A program made the position numbers and the translations under genes. 33,298 nucleotides of DNA, taken from assembly GCA_017885385.1 (NCBI GenBank), contig JAFNGF010000103.1, forward strand, positions 1-33,298, given 5' to 3'. How positions within the stretch are numbered: the first letter of the stretch is position 1; each line of letters begins with the position of its first letter. Source of the stretch: Planctomycetota bacterium (GTDB taxonomy: Bacteria > Planctomycetota > Phycisphaerae > Sedimentisphaerales > Anaerobacaceae). The notes beneath the pieces were generated by a model. It worked only from the letters and a program-made list of their open reading frames with translations, made no database searches and was not told the origin of the DNA. Positions 29,360 through 33,298 of the stretch are shown one piece after another.

Positions 29360-31891
29360 ATGACAGAAGTCACAAAAACCCAGGAGCGCATCGAGGACTT
29401 GCGCATCCTGGATGAGCTAAAGAACTCATACCTAAACTATGCGATGAGCGTCATCGTTTCGCGTGCCCTGCCCGACGTTCGCGACGGCTTGAAGCCCTCG
29501 CAAAGACGCATATTGGTGGCGATGAACGACCTGAATCTGGGGCCGCGAAGCGCACACCGCAAGTGCGCCAAAATCGTCGGCGATACCGGCGGCAACTATC
29601 ATCCTCACGGCGACCAGGCCACCTACGGAACACTGGTGCGTATGGCTCAGGACTGGAATATGCGCTATACGCTGATCGATCCCCAAGGCAACTTCGGCAG
29701 TATAGACGCCGATCCGCCGGCTGCCATGCGATACACCGAAGCTAGGATGGCCCGGCCAGCTATGGATATGCTCGAAGACATCGACCACGACACGGTCGAT
29801 TTTGTGCCCAACTATGATGAAACGCGGACGGAGCCGACTGTTTTGCCGTCGAAGTTTCCGAACTTGCTGGCCAACGGCTCGATGGGCATCGCGGTCGGGA
29901 TGGCCACAAACATTCCGCCGCACAATATCGCCGAGGTCTGCGATGCGCTGCTGGTGGTTATCAACGACCCGAACTGCGGATTCAAAGATATTATGAAGGT
30001 TCTGCCCGGCCCGGACTTCCCCACGGGCGGCATTATCTGCGGCACAAAGGGCATCAAGGACGCCTACACGACCGGCCGCGGCCATCTGACAGTGCGAGGC
30101 AAAGCAGACATCGAAGCCTCCAAAAAAGGCAAGACCAGAATCGTAATAACCGAGATACCTTATACGGTTATCAAAACTACAATTGTCTCGAGAATTGCCG
30201 ACTGCGTCCACAACGATGTGATCCCGGAAATAGCCGACGTTAGAGACGAATCCGACCGTCACGGGCTGCGCATCGTGGTGGACTTAAAGAAAGACGCCGA
30301 TGCCGAAATCGTGCTCAACAAGCTTTACCGTTACACGCCTCTGCAGAGCACCTTTGCCATCTCCAACATTGCTTTGGTTAATAACAGACCCGAAACCCTG
30401 AATATCAGGGGACTTCTTGACTGCTTCATTGACCACCGCAAAATCGTTGTCCGAAGGCGAAGCAGATTCCTGCTAAAAAGATGCAGAAATAGGGCCCACA
30501 TTCTGGAAGGCCTGATATTAGCAGTCAGTGACATTGACGAAATCATAGAGCTGATAAAGAAATCGCCCGACACGCCGACAGCGAAGCTTGGCCTGATGAA
30601 AAAGCCGCTGCGATTAGCTGAGGAAGCCACGCTGAAGAATATCCTGCCCAAGGCCTTTGTAAAGGAAAAAGCCAAAGGCAGGCATTTCCTGACCGGCCCA
30701 CAGGCTGATGCGATTCTGACCATGCAGCTGCAGCGGCTGACCGGCCTGGAAATGGAAAAGCTGGCCAAAGAATACGCCGAGCTTACCGAGCAGATAGAAG
30801 GCTACGAAGCAATACTGGCCGACGAGGCACTTCTGCTGGATATCATCCGCGAGGACATTCACGAGATAAAGGAAAAATACGGCGACACCAGGCGGACAAA
30901 AATCACCGCTAAAGCCGAGGAGCTCGAAATCGAAGACTTGATTGCCGAGGAGGAAGTCATTGTCACCGTCAGCCACGACGGGTACGTCAAGCGAATGCCG
31001 ATTGACACCTACCGCAGACAGGCCAGAGGCGGCAGAGGCATCATCGGCTCAGACACCAAAGAGGGCGATTTCATAAAGCACCTCTTTGTCGCCTCGACAC
31101 ATGATTATCTCCTTATTTTTACCAATCGCGGCAGATGCTATTGGCTGAAGGTTTATGATGTTCCGAGCATGTCGCGGCAGAGCAAAGGACGAAATATCGT
31201 GAACCTGCTGAAGCTCGCAGATCAGCAAATAGCCTCGGTGATTAATGTCAGCAGCTTCAACGGCGAACAGGACGAAAAGCAACAGCGGCAGCTTATCATG
31301 GCCACAAGGAACGGCATCGTAAAAAAGACAAAGCTCTCAGCCTACAGCAACCCAAGGTCGACCGGCGTAATTGCCATCAACCTTGACCCTAACGATGCCC
31401 TGATAGGAGCCTCGCTGACCAAAGGGTCCGACCATATCATCCTCGGTACGCGGGACGGAATGACCATCCGCTTCGACGAAAGCAAAGTCCGCTCGATGGG
31501 CCGGGCATCGAGGGGGGTGCGGGGAATAAAACTCCGGCCAGGAGATGCGGTGGTGGGAATGGTAATTGTCGAGGAAAAGGCGTCGCTATTTACGGTCTGC
31601 GAAAACGGCTACGGCAAACGAACCGCCACTGAGAGCTACCGGCCGCAAGGGCGGGGCGGCGTTGGCCTGAAGAACATAAAAACCACCGCTCGAAACGGCA
31701 AAGTAGTAGCACTAGAAGCGGTCCAAAGCAACGACGATCTGATGCTTATTACCGCTAACGGAATGATTATCCGAACCGGGCTGGACAAAATCCGCTCCAT
31801 CGGCAGAAACACGCAGGGCGTGCGGCTTATCAAGCTAAAACCCGACGACAAACTTGTTGCCGCAGAAAAAATAGTCGCTGAAGATAATTAA
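29360..31891 (+). CDS. gyrA: DNA gyrase subunit A
   Basis: The 843-residue type IIA topoisomerase subunit breaks and rejoins DNA so that gyrase (with GyrB) can add negative supercoils. The N-terminus LKNSYLNYAMSVIVSRALPD is typical; the catalytic tyrosine is Y125 in AMRYTEARM. A coiled-coil and breakage-reunion domain runs to about 500. The C-terminal beta-pinwheel follows, with VTVSHDGYVKRM and the GyrA box as QARGGRG near 560, which favours gyrase over topoisomerase IV. In the quinolone region HPHGDQATYGTLVRMAQ, the residues matching E. coli Ser83 and Asp87 are Gln86 and Gly90. The ribosome site is weak (GAGATACGGAT before ATG). It has its own promoter and a folded leader. gyrB is not adjacent; holA follows after 90 bp of inverted repeat. 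Confidence 0.95.
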   Translation: MTEVTKTQERIEDLRILDELKNSYLNYAMSVIVSRALPDVRDGLKPSQRRILVAMNDLNLGPRSAHRKCAKIVGDTGGNYHPHGDQATYGTLVRMAQDWNMRYTLIDPQGNFGSIDADPPAAMRYTEARMARPAMDMLEDIDHDTVDFVPNYDETRTEPTVLPSKFPNLLANGSMGIAVGMATNIPPHNIAEVCDALLVVINDPNCGFKDIMKVLPGPDFPTGGIICGTKGIKDAYTTGRGHLTVRGKADIEASKKGKTRIVITEIPYTVIKTTIVSRIADCVHNDVIPEIADVRDESDRHGLRIVVDLKKDADAEIVLNKLYRYTPLQSTFAISNIALVNNRPETLNIRGLLDCFIDHRKIVVRRRSRFLLKRCRNRAHILEGLILAVSDIDEIIELIKKSPDTPTAKLGLMKKPLRLAEEATLKNILPKAFVKEKAKGRHFLTGPQADAILTMQLQRLTGLEMEKLAKEYAELTEQIEGYEAILADEALLLDIIREDIHEIKEKYGDTRRTKITAKAEELEIEDLIAEEEVIVTVSHDGYVKRMPIDTYRRQARGGRGIIGSDTKEGDFIKHLFVASTHDYLLIFTNRGRCYWLKVYDVPSMSRQSKGRNIVNLLKLADQQIASVINVSSFNGEQDEKQQRQLIMATRNGIVKKTKLSAYSNPRSTGVIAINLDPNDALIGASLTKGSDHIILGTRDGMTIRFDESKVRSMGRASRGVRGIKLRPGDAVVGMVIVEEKASLFTVCENGYGKRTATESYRPQGRGGVGLKNIKTTARNGKVVALEAVQSNDDLMLITANGMIIRTGLDKIRSIGRNTQGVRLIKLKPDDKLVAAEKIVAEDN

Positions 31892-31892
31892 C

Positions 31893-31961
31893 CACAGATT
31901 TCACAGATTACACGGAGAATAAGGACAAACTTGAAGATCCCAATCAGTGAAATCCGTGTAA
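31893..31961. repeat. Inverted repeat between gyrA and holA
   Basis: CACAGATTTCACAGATTA (31893-31910) matches the reverse complement of CAATCAGTGAAATCCGTG (31941-31958) at 15 of 18 positions. This CACAGATTTCAC-type arm is common between genes in environmental bacteria and is probably a small non-autonomous element. It also leaves little room for a holA promoter. Confidence 0.6.
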
Positions 31962-31981
31962 TGCCTGGTTGAAAAGCTAAA

Positions 31982-32929
31982 ATGATTTACGTATTTGCCG
32001 GCAAAAATGACTCGCTGGTCAACGCACAGTGCCAGGAATTTCTCCAGCAGCTTATAGAGCCCTCACAAAGAGCCACCGGGCTTTTTGTTGCCGATGCGGG
32101 CGAGGTCTCAGTTGCCGATGTTCTGGATGAACTTCGGACTGTTCCGTTCTTGACCCCAAAGCGCGTCGTTGTCGTGAAAAACGCAGATGAATTCGTATCG
32201 CAAAACCGCCCCTTGCTCGAAAAGTATTTCGATAATCCCTGCCGCACCGGACAACTAATATTGACGGTCAGGACCTGGGACGCCCGTACAAAACTGGCTA
32301 AAAAATTGCCCGAGGTCGGCAAATTAATCGAGGTGAAACAGCCTCCGTCCTGGCAGCTGCCCGGCCGCTTGTCAAAATACGCCGGCGACGCACACGATAA
32401 AAGGCTCGATAAAGACGCCGCCGAGCTGCTGATCGAGCTGACCGGCGACGACCTGCCGCGTCTATACAGTGAGATCGACAAGCTGGCTGTATTTGCCGAC
32501 GCGGAAAAGGTCATAACGGCTAAGCACGTAGAGTCACTCATCGGCTATAACCGCATTTACGGCGCCTTTGAGGTGATTGACGCTATGGTCGCCGGTAAGA
32601 CAGCAGAAGCGATAGCTCGCCTGCGAAACATGTTCGCAGAGGATAAAAACGCCGAATATACGGTAGTCGGGGCTTTTGCCTTTCATTTCCGCAGAATGTA
32701 TCACGCCACGGTGTTGCTTGAAAAAGGCACGAGCACCTCTGAAGTTGCCAAGCGCCTGCGAATTTGGGCCAATATAGAAGGCTTCTTTGAGCAAGTCCGT
32801 AAAATAACCTTGCCCCAGCTCAGCCGGATTCTGTCCCAATTGGGGACGATTGATTATGCGATAAAAACCGGCCAAACAAAAGCACAGGTGGCGATCGAAC
32901 AATTAGTATTAGATATGGCCCTTGGTTAG
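31982..32929 (+). CDS. holA: DNA polymerase III subunit delta
   Basis: The 315-residue protein is the delta subunit of the clamp loader, which opens the beta sliding clamp during replication. The start MIYVFAGKNDSLVNAQCQEF is the usual holA N-terminus (strand followed by the acceptor helix). KRVVVVKNADEFV near 59, LTGDDLPRLYSEIDKLAVFA near 150 and VVGAFAFHFRRMYHATVLLEKG in the C-terminal collar domain are all typical, as is the absence of a Walker A motif. The length is slightly short but within range. The ATG is preceded by GAAAAGCTAAA without a good ribosome site, so it may depend on readthrough from gyrA. Its stop codon overlaps the stop of the convergent DUF1848 gene by four bases. Confidence 0.9.
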   Translation: MIYVFAGKNDSLVNAQCQEFLQQLIEPSQRATGLFVADAGEVSVADVLDELRTVPFLTPKRVVVVKNADEFVSQNRPLLEKYFDNPCRTGQLILTVRTWDARTKLAKKLPEVGKLIEVKQPPSWQLPGRLSKYAGDAHDKRLDKDAAELLIELTGDDLPRLYSEIDKLAVFADAEKVITAKHVESLIGYNRIYGAFEVIDAMVAGKTAEAIARLRNMFAEDKNAEYTVVGAFAFHFRRMYHATVLLEKGTSTSEVAKRLRIWANIEGFFEQVRKITLPQLSRILSQLGTIDYAIKTGQTKAQVAIEQLVLDMALG

Positions 32930-33298
32930 CTAACTAACCAGTCACCACTGGCTATTTCCATGAGCCAGCGGTCTGATTCGGATTTACCGTAGCCTAAAAA
33001 GGCAGAATCCTTATCGTGCTTGCGGAAGGACTCATAGGCCCTGCTCTTATTCGCGTTGGCATAGCAATACACGCAGCCGTGCGGACAGGTGTCGTACGTG
33101 CCAATATCGATGCTCTCGATGCAGCCGCATTCAGCCCGTGTGGGCTTTTCCGTGTACTGGAACCCTTCCGGGAAAAATAACTTCTCGAGGATGCTGCCAT
33201 CGATGCAGTGAGCTTTTTTGATTCTGCCGCCTGCTAAGTAGTCGCTGCAGCAGGAAAACATCTCGATACCGTGACGCTCTGCAATAGCCGACAGCTCG
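32926..33298 (-). CDS. DUF1848 radical-SAM-like protein, C-terminal part
   Basis: The frame is open to the right window edge, so the N-terminal part is missing; the visible 123 residues read on from ELSAIAERHGIEMFSCC. DUF1848 proteins end with this region: SIDIGTYDTCPHGCVYCYAN, whose CxxxCxxC spacing is that of a radical-SAM iron-sulfur motif placed unusually near the C-terminus. Two further cysteine sites (FSCC and ECGC) precede it. The substrate of the family is not known to me. The ORF-track start at 33261 is an internal Met. The last codons overlap the stop of holA (TTAGCTAA), so the two transcripts meet tail to tail. Confidence 0.85.
   Translation of the reverse strand, partial: ELSAIAERHGIEMFSCCSDYLAGGRIKKAHCIDGSILEKLFFPEGFQYTEKPTRAECGCIESIDIGTYDTCPHGCVYCYANANKSRAYESFRKHDKDSAFLGYGKSESDRWLMEIASGDWLVS

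Noticed and set aside
29432-30262. 276-codon minus-strand ORF opposite gyrA
   Set aside because: Fully antisense to conserved gyrA codons, with no domain and no ribosome site.

Overview
The window looks like the chromosome of a Planctomycetota bacterium, most likely of the class Phycisphaerae. This is inferred from several traits seen together: secreted proteins with dockerin-like DxDGDGxVDxxDFxxLAxxW repeats and DNRLRE/CBM9-like domains, PEP-CTERM sorted proteins, a pilus operon like that of the PVC superphylum (PilM fused to a PilN-like part, followed by an Amuc_1100-like PilO protein), and many small palindromic repeats between and inside genes. No rRNA, tRNA, CRISPR array, prophage or intact transposase gene was recognised.

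Layout. Bases 1-16777 are coded almost entirely on the minus strand. Read in the direction of transcription from 16777 down, they hold a three-gene pilus inner-membrane operon (PilM-PilN fusion, PilO/Amuc_1100-like, and a large unknown membrane-anchored protein), a repeat-rich gap, S-adenosylhomocysteine hydrolase (ahcY), an unknown six-TM protein with a helical-repeat tail, a 1631-residue secreted beta-helix protein with a split dockerin, a diguanylate cyclase with a degenerate receiver domain, and the start of a DNRLRE secreted protein that runs off the left edge. From 16858 the plus strand carries mtaB (tRNA ms2t6A synthase), a lone KAP-family P-loop NTPase behind an unusual phased-repeat region, and a NUDIX zinc-ribbon remnant. 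Convergent msrA follows, then the arginine operon argB-argD-argF.

The right part is more accessory: a Tyr-rich secreted repeat protein on the minus strand with a strange duplicated leader, about 1 kb without a convincing gene, two PEP-CTERM proteins followed by a strong intrinsic terminator, then gyrA behind a structured leader, holA, and the C-terminal part of a DUF1848 radical-SAM-like protein on the minus strand.

How the genes fit together. The minus-strand left half is mostly cell-surface biology: pilus assembly, adhesin or polysaccharide-binding secreted proteins, and a c-di-GMP synthase that could connect them (inference). The right half mixes housekeeping genes (arginine synthesis, tRNA modification, DNA topology, replication) with exported proteins. 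Several mobile or repeat families have entered both intergenic DNA and reading frames: heptamer arrays, a hairpin family ending in GCTAAAC, a MITE-like palindrome and GTAGG-type hairpins. In two or three places they appear to have been domesticated into coding sequence. No single clearly new defence or metabolic system is proven. The best candidates for something undescribed are the KAP ATPase locus with its phased repeats, the duplicated Shine-Dalgarno-like leader at 25815-25969, and the shared Met-rich motif in the pilus operon.
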